Assembly (NCBI GenBank): GCA_051747385.1
Contig: JBNJGB010000026.1
Location: forward strand, 1-64,000
Reading direction: 5' to 3'
DNA: 64,000 bases
DNA from: JBNJGB01 sp051747385
GTDB taxonomy: Bacteria > Myxococcota_A > UBA9042 > PHBI01 > JACKFB01
Positions 18,012 through 25,869 of the stretch are shown here, piece by piece (within the stretch, counting starts at the first letter, position 1; every line of letters begins with the position of its first letter). The position numbers and the translations under genes were made by a program. The notes under the pieces are model-generated. The model had not been told where the DNA came from, made no database searches, and saw only the letters and a list, made by a program, of their open reading frames with translations.

Positions 18012-19213
18012 GCACCTCCACGCGGGATCCCCTCGCCACCCGCCCGTTCCTCCTGCTGACCGGAGCCCACCTCCTCCAGGCGCTGGGCTTCGCGTCGATG
18101 ATCCTGCTGCCGCTGTACCTGAACCACCTGGGAGCGAGCCGGGCGGAGATCGGGGCGGTGATGGCGGCCGGGTCCGTGGGCGGCCTGCTCATGCGCCCGG
18201 TCGTCGGCTGGGCCCTGGACGCCCTCGGCCGCAAGCCCACGCTGATCGCCGGCACCCTGGTGACCGTGGGCGGAATGCTCCTCATCCTCGCGGTGCGCCG
18301 GATGGACGCCGTGGTCTACGTGTCGCGCATCGCCTTCGGCATCGGGACCGGCGCCATGTTCACGGGGTACTTCACCCTGGCCTCGGACATCGTGCCCGCC
18401 TCCCGCCGCACCGAGGGCATCGCGCTGTTCGGCATCTCGGGCCTGATCCCCCTGGCCATCAACCCGCTCGCCGGCGAGCTCGGCATCGCCCCGGCGGACC
18501 TCCGCTGGTTCCTCCCGGCGGTGGCCGGCGCCGTCCTGCTGTCCCTGGCGTGCCTCGCAGGCGTCCCGGAGGGTCCCCGCATCCGCCACGACCAGCCGCG
18601 GGGCCTCCGCGTCGCCGTGGCCGCCCTGGGGCGTCGCTCCCTGTGGTCCGTGTGGCTGGCCACCATCGTCTTCTCGGGCTTCGTGGCCCTGTTCTTCTCC
18701 TTCGCCACGGTGGCCGCCGAGGCACGCGGCGTCGCGCGCCCGGCCGCCCTCTGGTTCACCTACGCGGCGGGGGCCGCCTCCGTCCGCCTGGTGGGCGCGC
18801 GCCTGCCGGATCGCCTGGGCCCGTCGAACATGGTGGCTCCGGCCCTGAGCGCCTACGCCGCGGGGGCCCTGGCCGTCGCCGCGGCCGACACGGACACCGG
18901 CTTCCTCGTGGCGGGCCTGCTCGGCGGCATCGGCCACGGCTACTGCTTCCCGGTCCTCGTGAGCCAGGTCGTCGCTCGCGTCCCCGAGCACCGCCGCGGC
19001 GCCGGGGTCGCCACCTTCACCGCCCTCTGGGAGCTCTCCGCCCTCCTCCTCCCGCCCCTCCTGGGCGCCTTCGCGGACGCCCGGGGAGACCGCGCCACCT
19101 TCGCCCTCGCGGCGTGCATCTCCGCGGGCGCGCTGGTGGCCTGGGCCCCCATGGAGCACTTCTGGGGAGCCGCGCGCCCTCCGAAACCGTCCTCCACCGG
19201 GTCGCCCCGTTGA
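18008..19213 (+). CDS. Major facilitator superfamily transporter
   Basis: The 401-residue protein has about twelve hydrophobic segments. The MFS signature loop lies between helices 2 and 3 (VGWALDALGRKPTLIAG, the G-x-x-x-D-x-x-G-R-K pattern). The cytoplasmic loop in mid-protein is rich in Arg. It is a single-polypeptide secondary carrier of the inner membrane, with substrate and direction unknown. The GTG start overlaps the mutS stop codon. Confidence 0.9.
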   Translation: MSTSTRDPLATRPFLLLTGAHLLQALGFASMILLPLYLNHLGASRAEIGAVMAAGSVGGLLMRPVVGWALDALGRKPTLIAGTLVTVGGMLLILAVRRMDAVVYVSRIAFGIGTGAMFTGYFTLASDIVPASRRTEGIALFGISGLIPLAINPLAGELGIAPADLRWFLPAVAGAVLLSLACLAGVPEGPRIRHDQPRGLRVAVAALGRRSLWSVWLATIVFSGFVALFFSFATVAAEARGVARPAALWFTYAAGAASVRLVGARLPDRLGPSNMVAPALSAYAAGALAVAAADTDTGFLVAGLLGGIGHGYCFPVLVSQVVARVPEHRRGAGVATFTALWELSALLLPPLLGAFADARGDRATFALAACISAGALVAWAPMEHFWGAARPPKPSSTGSPR

Positions 19214-19229
19214 GCTACCATCGGCCGTC

Positions 19230-22200
19230 ATGAGCGCGCACCCCCTGCCGATCCTGTCGTCCGTCGTGGCCTCGCTCCTGGTGTGCGGGGCCGCCGCCGC
19301 CACACCGGCTCCCGGCGCCGTGCCCGAGGGCGGCCGTATCGTCGCCGAGGCGCGCGACGGGGATCGGCTGGACGTCTACGTGGACCTGCCGTCGGACTTC
19401 GTCCGGCCCCCCGCCGACGCCGGACCGAGGGCGCCCGCGCTGACCGAGGCCTGGCTGGAGGGCTTCACGGTGAACCTCCTGGAGGCGCGGAGCCTGGAGG
19501 ATCGGACCCTGCGCGCCGTGCTCCCGTGGGCCGTCGACCCGGCCGAGCCGGAGGCGGGCTGGAAGCCCCTGGTGAGCCTGCTCCCGCCCGTGAGCCCGCC
19601 GCTTCCGCGCCCCGGGGAGCTTCCCTCGGACGAGGCGGCCGGGGGACCGCTGGTGGCGGTGGGCGCCGACGCGCCCGGGGAGAGCCAGGGCTTTCTGAGC
19701 GGCAAGGTCGTCTACCTCTCCCAGTCCCACGGGTTCTACTGGTCGGACGTCCTCGGCCGATGGGCGACCCAGCGGGGCGTGACCCACGGCCTCGTCGAGG
19801 ACTTCGTGAACGCGGAGGCGGTGAATCACTGGCTGGTGGCCTGGCTGCGGAACGCCGGCGCCACGGTCTTCACGGTCCGCGAGCACGACATGCAGGAGGA
19901 GATGGTCATCGTCGACGCCGACGCGGGCGGGGTCGGCACCACCGAGGGCGGCGGGGCCTACGCGGAGGAGGGTTCCTGGATCGACTCCGTCGTGGCGGGC
20001 TTCGCCGCGGGACACGCGCCCTACTCCGGGGCGACCAACCCGTTCGATCTCGGCGCCAACCGCGCCGTCCGGACGGTCGAGGGCGAGCCGACGGCCTGGG
20101 CCCGCTGGACCCCGGACATCCCTGCCGACGGCCCCTACACGGTCTACGTCTCCTACAGCCAGGACGGCAGCCGCGTGACGGACGCGCACTACGAGGTGCG
20201 CCACCTCGGCGGGGCCACCGAGGTCCGCGTGGACCAGGAGCGCCACGGCCGGACGTGGGTGGAGCTCGGCACGTTCCGGTTCGCCGCCGGGCAGGATCCG
20301 GAGCGGGGCTCGGTCCTCCTGACGAACGACAGCGACGCCGAGCCGGGGGACTGGATCTCGGCGGACGCGGTGCGCTTCGGCGGCGGCACGGGGGACGTGG
20401 TCCGGGGGACCGGCGACGGCCCCGCCGACGGCCCCACCTCCGATCGCCCCCGCTGGGAGGAGGCCGCGCGCTACTACGCGCAGTTCTCGGGCGCGCCCGA
20501 GAGCGTCTGGAACCACAGCACGGCCGACGATCACGACGACGTCTCGGCCCGATCGCGGTACGCCGCGTGGCAGAACGAGGCGGGCGAGGACTCCGTCTAC
20601 GTGGCCTGGCACACGAACGCCCCCAGCCCGGGCCGCGGCACGTCCACGTACGTCTACGGGCCGAACCCGCCGAACGGCAGCTATCAGTTCACCGGCGTGG
20701 CGGGGAGCGACCTGCTCGCGGAGTCGCTCCACGACGAGATCGTCTCCGACCTGCGCGCCGCGTTCGCCCCGGACTGGAACGACCGCGGGCTGCGCAGCGC
20801 CTACTTCGGAGAGCTGAACCCGAGCCACAACCCGGAGATGCCGGCCGCGCTCGTGGAGGCCGCCTTCCACGCCACGGAGGCCGACGCCGACCTCCTGCGC
20901 GAGCCTCGCGTCCGCATGGTGCTGGCGCGGGCCTTCTACCAGGGGATCGTGAAGTACTTCGCCGCCCGGGACGGCGTGATCCCCGCGCTGGTGCCCGAGG
21001 CCCCTCGACGCGTCCGCGCCAGGACCAGCGGCCCGGGCCAGATCACGGTGTCCTGGACCCCGCCGCAGGTGGACGGCCTGGACCTGGGCGGCCACCCCGC
21101 CACCGGCTACGTGGTCTACCGCAGCCGGGACGGCCACGCCTTCGACGACGGCACGCCGGTCCCGGACGGCGCCACGTCGGCGGTCGTCGAGGCGGCGCCC
21201 CCGGGCGAGCCGCTCTACCTGCGCGTGACGGCCACCAACGCGGGGGGCGAGTCCTTTCCCTCCCCCACGCTCGCCGTGTCCACGACGTGCGACGGAGCCT
21301 CCCCGGAGACGCTGCTGGTCCACGGGTTCTACCGGCTCGACGCCTTCTCCATGCCGCGTGAGGACCTGGAGCCGTGGGCCCTGGGGACGCTCGGCCGGCT
21401 CCGCCAGGGAGAGATGAACGCCTACGACGACCTGGTGGAGCACGCCCGGGCCCTGGCGGCCGCGGGCGTCCCCTTCGACGCCGTGGAGGCGACCGCCCTG
21501 GAGTCCGGCCAGTCCTCGCTGGTGGGCTATCGCCTCGTCGACTGGCAGCTCGGGGAGGAGTCCACCTTCGACGAGACCTTCTCCGACGCCGAGCAGGCGG
21601 CGGTGGCCGACTGGCTCGGGGGCGGCGGCGGCCGGACGCTCCTGGTGAGCGGCGCGGAGCTTGCCTGGGACCTGGGCTTCGAGGGGAGCGACGGCGACCG
21701 CGCCTTCCTGGAGGGGTGGCTCGGGGCCGCATACGACGCCGACGACGCGGGGACGTTCGGCGTCGAGGTGATCGACGGCGCGCTCGGCGGAGCCCTGGAC
21801 GGCCTGGGCACCTTCACCTTCGACGACGGCTCCCACGGCACCTTCCTGGTCGACTATCCGGACGTCCTGACGCCGCAGGGCGACGCCGAGCCGTGGCTGA
21901 CCTACGACAACGGCGCCGGGTACGCGGGGGTCCACCTGGAGGCCCCGGAGGGCTATCGGACGTTCGTGCTCGGCTTCCCGCTGGAGACCGTCGTCGACCC
22001 GGCGGCCCGCTCGGCGCTCGTCGCGGGCGTGGCGGAGGTCGCGGGCGTGGCACCGCTGCCGGCGGACTGCGCCGTCGTCCCCGATCCCGATCCCGAGCCG
22101 ACGCCCGAGCCCGGACCGGAGCCCGCACCCGAGCCGGGGCCCGAGCCGGCCCCGGAGCCCGGACCCGAGGTGGTCGCCGACGCCGGGCACCCCGACGCGC

Positions 22201-22403
22201 TCGCGGACGCGGGCGGCGCGGAGTCCTCGCACACCCTCGTGCGGGTCCCGCTGGTCAGCCACAGCGCCCGCGTCCGGGAGGTGGAGCGCGACGAGGGCTG
22301 CGCGGGCTCCGGCGCGGGAGGCGCCCCACCGTGGCCGGTGCTCCTCGCGCTCCTGGCCCTGCTCCTCCGACTTTCTGGTCGCCCCGGAGCGCGCCCCCGA
22401 TAA
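19230..22403 (+). CDS. N-acetylmuramoyl-L-alanine amidase-like protein with golvesin-like and fibronectin III domains and MYXO-CTERM-type tail
   Basis: The 1057-residue protein has a signal peptide (cleavage near AAAT). Amidase_3-like sequence appears in two parts: about residues 155-235 (KVVYLSQSHGFYW, then a glutamate in LVEDFVNAE) and 460-580 (YVAWHTNAPSPGRGTSTYVY, then LVEAAFH). A golvesin-type beta domain (ARWTPDIPADGPYTVYVSY) splits them at about 285-390. A fibronectin-III-like domain follows at about 590-690, then an unassigned alpha/beta domain. The end is a Pro-Glu-Pro-Gly linker, Cys-Ala-Gly-Ser-Gly, a hydrophobic helix and Arg-rich residues, the layout of the MYXO-CTERM surface-sorting tag. 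Zinc-dependent cleavage of peptidoglycan peptides is likely, although the first histidine motif is atypical. Confidence 0.83.
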   Translation: MSAHPLPILSSVVASLLVCGAAAATPAPGAVPEGGRIVAEARDGDRLDVYVDLPSDFVRPPADAGPRAPALTEAWLEGFTVNLLEARSLEDRTLRAVLPWAVDPAEPEAGWKPLVSLLPPVSPPLPRPGELPSDEAAGGPLVAVGADAPGESQGFLSGKVVYLSQSHGFYWSDVLGRWATQRGVTHGLVEDFVNAEAVNHWLVAWLRNAGATVFTVREHDMQEEMVIVDADAGGVGTTEGGGAYAEEGSWIDSVVAGFAAGHAPYSGATNPFDLGANRAVRTVEGEPTAWARWTPDIPADGPYTVYVSYSQDGSRVTDAHYEVRHLGGATEVRVDQERHGRTWVELGTFRFAAGQDPERGSVLLTNDSDAEPGDWISADAVRFGGGTGDVVRGTGDGPADGPTSDRPRWEEAARYYAQFSGAPESVWNHSTADDHDDVSARSRYAAWQNEAGEDSVYVAWHTNAPSPGRGTSTYVYGPNPPNGSYQFTGVAGSDLLAESLHDEIVSDLRAAFAPDWNDRGLRSAYFGELNPSHNPEMPAALVEAAFHATEADADLLREPRVRMVLARAFYQGIVKYFAARDGVIPALVPEAPRRVRARTSGPGQITVSWTPPQVDGLDLGGHPATGYVVYRSRDGHAFDDGTPVPDGATSAVVEAAPPGEPLYLRVTATNAGGESFPSPTLAVSTTCDGASPETLLVHGFYRLDAFSMPREDLEPWALGTLGRLRQGEMNAYDDLVEHARALAAAGVPFDAVEATALESGQSSLVGYRLVDWQLGEESTFDETFSDAEQAAVADWLGGGGGRTLLVSGAELAWDLGFEGSDGDRAFLEGWLGAAYDADDAGTFGVEVIDGALGGALDGLGTFTFDDGSHGTFLVDYPDVLTPQGDAEPWLTYDNGAGYAGVHLEAPEGYRTFVLGFPLETVVDPAARSALVAGVAEVAGVAPLPADCAVVPDPDPEPTPEPGPEPAPEPGPEPAPEPGPEVVADAGHPDALADAGGAESSHTLVRVPLVSHSARVREVERDEGCAGSGAGGAPPWPVLLALLALLLRLSGRPGARPR

Positions 22404-22410
22404 TGGCGGC

Positions 22411-23328
22411 ATGGAGCCGATCGTCGACCAGTTCCTCCTCCACCTGCGCCTCGAGCGCGGGCTGAGCGACCACACGGTGGAGGCCTACGCCCGGGACCTC
22501 CGGAGGCTGCTGGACTACCTGCCCGAGGGCGTCGCGGCGGACGGCTTCGACCGCCGGGACGTGGAGTCCTTCGTCGTCTGGCTCCGGGACGTCCGCGAGC
22601 TGTCGGCGAGGTCGGCCGCGCGGACGCTGAGCGCCGTGCGGACGTTCTGCCGCTTCCTCGTGCGGGAGCGCCACCGCACTGACGATCCCAGCGCGCTGGT
22701 CCCGTCCCCCCGCCTGGGCCGCCCGCTCCCGCACGTGCTGAGCGCCGAGCAGGTCATCGCCCTGGCGGAGGCGCCGGCCCGGAGCGAGGATCCGCGCGCC
22801 GTACGGGACGCGGCCATGATCGAGCTCCTGTACGCGTCCGGCCTCCGCGTGAGCGAGCTGGTGGGCCTGCGCATGAGCGACGTGGACCTGGACAGGGGGG
22901 TCCTCCGGACCACCGGCAAGGGCTCCAAGACCCGGATCGTGCCCATGGGCGAGCACGCCATCGCGAGGCTGCGTCGCTACCTGGGCCACGCGCGCCAGGA
23001 GCTGATCGACCGGGCGACGCGGCGCGGCCTGCGGCGCCTCCCGGACGCGGTCTTCGTCACGGCCCGGGGGCGGGGCATGACGCGGCAGGGCTTCTCCAGG
23101 AACCTGAAGCGGTGGGCGCGGAAGGTGGGCATCGAGCGGCCCGTGTCGCCCCACAAGCTGCGCCACAGCTTCGCCTCCCACCTCCTGGACGGGGGCGCGG
23201 ACCTGCGGGCCGTGCAGGCGATGCTCGGGCACGCGGACCTGGCGACGACGCAGATCTACACGCACGTGTCGTCGGCGGCGCTCAAGCGGGCCTACGACCG
23301 GGCGCACCCCCTCGCCCGCGGTGACTGA
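22411..23328 (+). CDS. xerD: Tyrosine site-specific recombinase XerD
   Basis: The 305-residue length and the absence of mobile-element neighbours fit the chromosomal XerC/XerD class rather than a phage integrase. The N-terminal SAM-like domain is residues 1-90. The catalytic domain shows Arg146 (SGLRVSEL), Lys170 (TGKGSK), His248 and Arg251 (HKLRHSFA), His274 (LGHADLATT) and nucleophile Tyr283. It resolves chromosome dimers at dif together with its partner. The start is 7 bp after the amidase stop, so it may be co-transcribed. XerC cannot be excluded from motifs alone. Confidence 0.92.
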   Translation: MEPIVDQFLLHLRLERGLSDHTVEAYARDLRRLLDYLPEGVAADGFDRRDVESFVVWLRDVRELSARSAARTLSAVRTFCRFLVRERHRTDDPSALVPSPRLGRPLPHVLSAEQVIALAEAPARSEDPRAVRDAAMIELLYASGLRVSELVGLRMSDVDLDRGVLRTTGKGSKTRIVPMGEHAIARLRRYLGHARQELIDRATRRGLRRLPDAVFVTARGRGMTRQGFSRNLKRWARKVGIERPVSPHKLRHSFASHLLDGGADLRAVQAMLGHADLATTQIYTHVSSAALKRAYDRAHPLARGD

Positions 23329-23394
23329 CGGACGGGGCGGGCCGGGGACCCGAGCCTTTACCGCGCGACGGACCGTCCCTATGGTACGCGCGCC

Positions 23395-24039
23395 ATGACG
23401 CCGGACCTCCTGACAGACCTGGTCATCGTCCTCGCGACGCTCCTGCCCAGCCTCGCCATCCACGAGTTCGCGCACGCCCTCGTCGCGCGGTGGCTGGGCG
23501 ACGATACCGCGTCGCGTCAGGGCCGGCTCACGCTCAACCCGGTGAGCCACATCGACCCGGTGGGCAGCCTGCTGCTGCCGGGCATCCTGGTCCTCGCCGG
23601 GACCGGCTTCCTCTTCGGCTGGGCCAAGCCGGTGCCCTTCGACCCCGTGCGCTTCACGCGGAGGATCCGCATGAAGCACGGCATCCTCCTGACGGCGCTG
23701 GCGGGCCCGGTGTCCAACCTCCTGCTCGCCGCGCTGCTGGCCGTGGCCCTCGGCTTCTTCCCGCCGAGCGACCAGGCGGCGAACGTCATCTTCGGCCGCG
23801 CCATCGTGCTGAACGTGCTGCTGTTCGTCTTCAACCTGCTCCCCATCCCTCCCCTGGACGGGAGCAAGATCGCCTACGGGCTGCTGCCGGACTCGGCGTC
23901 GGGCCTGCTGCGCTTCTTCGAGCAGCGCCCCTGGATCGCGCCCGTGGCCTTCCTGGCCCTGTTCCTGGGCGCCGGCCACCTGCTGACGGAGCCGGTCATG
24001 GCCATGAGCAGCTTCCTCGTGCACACCCTGGGTCGATGA
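23395..24039 (+). CDS. Site-2 protease family membrane metallopeptidase (M50, short form)
   Basis: The 214-residue, four- to six-helix membrane protein carries the zinc motif His23-Glu24-x-x-His27 (IHEFAH) and the second ligand region NLLPIPPLDGSK with Asp155. There is no PDZ domain, which places it in the short rhomboid-sized M50 group often found beside ScpA/ScpB and RluB genes. The substrate is unknown. The stop overlaps the ATG of the pseudouridine synthase (ATGA). Confidence 0.92.
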   Translation: MTPDLLTDLVIVLATLLPSLAIHEFAHALVARWLGDDTASRQGRLTLNPVSHIDPVGSLLLPGILVLAGTGFLFGWAKPVPFDPVRFTRRIRMKHGILLTALAGPVSNLLLAALLAVALGFFPPSDQAANVIFGRAIVLNVLLFVFNLLPIPPLDGSKIAYGLLPDSASGLLRFFEQRPWIAPVAFLALFLGAGHLLTEPVMAMSSFLVHTLGR

Positions 24040-24773
24040 GCCGCAACCCCGCCGCCAACCTGCGCCTCCAGAAGCGGATGGCACAGCTCGGGATCGCGTC
24101 GCGGCGCGAGAGCGAGCGGCTCATCGCCGCCGGGCGCGTGCGCGTCAACGGGACCGTGGTGACGGAGATGGGCACCCGGGTCCACCCGGACGACCACATC
24201 GCCCTGGACGGAGAGAAGGTCCGCGGCCCGAAGCGCACGATGATGGTCGTGATGAACAAGCCGCGGGGGGTGCTCTGCGCCCGGCGGGATCCCCAAGGCC
24301 GGCGGACCATCTACGACCTGCTGCCCGACGACCTGCCCTTCCTCGCGCACGTGGGGCGCCTGGACTTCCAGACCGAGGGGGTCCTGCTGCTGACGAACGA
24401 CGGGGATCTGACCCAGGCCCTCCTCCACCCGGACAGCAACGTACCGCGCACCTACGAGGCCAAGATCCGCGGCCGGCTCGGCCGGGAGGCCCTCCAGCGC
24501 ATCGAGCAGGGGGTCCCTCTCGACGGCCGCCCTACCCGCCCGGTGATCGTGGAGCGCGTGGGCGGCAAGTCCAAGCACGACTGGCTGCGGCTGACCCTGT
24601 TCGAGGGCCGCAACCGCCACGTGCGCCGCATCTTCCGCAGCGTGGGGCACCCGGTGTCCAAGCTGCGGCGGGTCGCCTTCGGCAACGCCAGCGCCGAGGG
24701 TCTGCGCCCCGGCGAATGGCGCCCAATGACCCACGGCGAGCTCGACCGGCTCCGCGCCCTGGTGGGCGCCTGA
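24036..24773 (+). CDS. rluB: Ribosomal large-subunit pseudouridine synthase B family
   Basis: The 245-residue protein has an N-terminal S4 RNA-binding domain (residues about 10-60: RMAQLGIASRRESERLIAAG). The RsuA/RluB catalytic domain follows, with Asp110 in the GRLD signature and a C-terminal ENGRNRQVRR-like motif (LFEGRNRHVRR). It converts a uridine in 23S rRNA (or 16S if RsuA-like) to pseudouridine. The start overlaps the protease stop, and this pairing is a common bacterial arrangement. Confidence 0.9.
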   Translation: MSRNPAANLRLQKRMAQLGIASRRESERLIAAGRVRVNGTVVTEMGTRVHPDDHIALDGEKVRGPKRTMMVVMNKPRGVLCARRDPQGRRTIYDLLPDDLPFLAHVGRLDFQTEGVLLLTNDGDLTQALLHPDSNVPRTYEAKIRGRLGREALQRIEQGVPLDGRPTRPVIVERVGGKSKHDWLRLTLFEGRNRHVRRIFRSVGHPVSKLRRVAFGNASAEGLRPGEWRPMTHGELDRLRALVGA

Positions 24774-25054
24774 CGGGTGACCGTGTAGCGATGTGCGCAC
24801 CACGCCCGGCGAAAGGCGCGAAACTATTTTCGCACACGTAACCCACTGTACGAACAGGCGTTTCGCGCGATACGGCCCCGGGAGACGCTCCTCGAGGGCG
24901 GCCCGGGATTTGAGTCGTGCCCCTCGCCTGCCGTACAAATATACGTAGGCAGGGGGAACGAAGCCCCAGAGAGCAAGGTGCGTATCGCCCTACGCACCTG
25001 TGGAGTCGACGCGCCCACGCAGGCCGGCCCGAGGGGCCCTGGAGGACTACGTCC
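24774..25054. other. 281-bp intergenic region rich in inverted repeats
   Basis: No gene is supported here. Three perfect or near-perfect stems are visible: GCGCGAAA (24816-24823) with TTTCGCGC (24861-24868); CCTGCC-GTA with TAC-gta-GGCAGG (24927-24953); and GGTGCGTA-TCGCCC-TACGCACC (24977-24998). The base composition is more AT-rich than anywhere nearby (AAACTATTTTCGC, ACAAATATACGTA). It could be a structured leader of the metallophosphoesterase gene or a small RNA. I could not match it to a known riboswitch class. Confidence 0.45.
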
Positions 25055-25762
25055 ATGGAAATCGCAGTCATCTCGGATCTTCACCTGGGGCGCGGAGACG
25101 CCTCGGATCGCTTCGGTCACGACGACGGGAGCTTCCTGCGATTCCTGGACTTTCTCGAGCGGAACTTCGAGCGCATCGTGCTCCTGGGCGACGTGTGGGA
25201 GACCCTGGCAGGCCGACGCCCCTTCGCGCAGGTGGAGGAGCTCCGGGCCGCCCGCGCCGCGCACCCGGAGATCGCCGCGCGCTTCCGGCGTCCCGCCTAC
25301 ACGTACCTTCACGGCAACCACGACCTGGTGGCCGCCCACGTGGACGCGGCCGCCGACGAGCTGGTGCTGCGGGCCGACGGCGTGCGGGTGCTCTTCACCC
25401 ACGGCCACCTCTACGACTGGATCGTCCAGCGCGCCCGCTGGGCCAGCGAGACGGCAGTCTGGCTCGGCGGCTGGCTGCTGCGCCTGGGCCTCGCCCCGGT
25501 CTTCCACGCCTTCGAGTACGCCGAGCGCCTGCTCGCCGGGGTCTCCGAGAACCCGCGGGAGTGCACCTTCCAGCGCTTCGCCCTGAGCCACGCCCACCGG
25601 CGCGAGGCCGACGTCGTCGTCACCGGCCACACCCACCGGGGCGTCCGGGCCGAGCACGGCGACCGCCTCTACCTCAACAGCGGCTCCTGCGCCCGCGGCC
25701 ACTTCTCCTACCTGGCCCTGGACACCCGCTCGGGCAGCTACGGCATCCACACCGACTGGTAG
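25055..25762 (+). CDS. Calcineurin-like metallophosphoesterase, LpxH-like
   Basis: The 235-residue protein contains all metal-binding motifs in order: Asp8-Leu-His10, Gly-Asp46, Gly-Asn88-His89-Asp90, Thr-His116-Gly-His118 and Gly-His192-Thr-His194. The cap-like segment of about residues 120-175 is rich in aromatic and hydrophobic residues. This resembles UDP-2,3-diacylglucosamine hydrolases of lipid A synthesis, but that substrate is inferred only from overall shape. The ATG at 25055 follows GGAGG with 9-base spacing; upstream in-frame codons lack one. Confidence 0.85.
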   Translation: MEIAVISDLHLGRGDASDRFGHDDGSFLRFLDFLERNFERIVLLGDVWETLAGRRPFAQVEELRAARAAHPEIAARFRRPAYTYLHGNHDLVAAHVDAAADELVLRADGVRVLFTHGHLYDWIVQRARWASETAVWLGGWLLRLGLAPVFHAFEYAERLLAGVSENPRECTFQRFALSHAHRREADVVVTGHTHRGVRAEHGDRLYLNSGSCARGHFSYLALDTRSGSYGIHTDW

Positions 25763-25811
25763 GCACGCGGGCTGCAGCAGGGCCCGCGTCCCCGACGCGC
25801 AGACCCGGTAG

Positions 25812-25862
25812 GACCGGCGTCCCCGCCGGTCGGAAAATGTGAAATAAGTAGGCTTGACCCCA
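25812..25862 (+). repeat. Repeat R3 copy 1: GGGA-loop hairpin plus AGTAGGCTTGACCCC motif
   Basis: A perfect 8-bp hairpin, GACCGGCG-TCCC-CGCCGGTC (25812-25831), is directly followed by GAAATAAGTAGGCTTGACCCC. The same motif recurs at 34629-34658 and, inverted, at 42287-42317. It sits in the gap after a gene end. No T-run follows the hairpin. Confidence 0.7.
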
Positions 25863-25869
25863 CGGGATC

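Noticed and set aside
19215..22475. An open frame of over 1000 codons antisense to the amidase
   Set aside because: High GC leaves stop codons rare on the opposite strand. The sequence is Arg/Gly/Val/His-rich with no domain, while the plus strand has clear amidase motifs.
22411..23328. xerD as a phage or island integrase
   Set aside because: Its length is that of chromosomal XerC/D, no tRNA or attachment site is adjacent, and housekeeping genes surround it.
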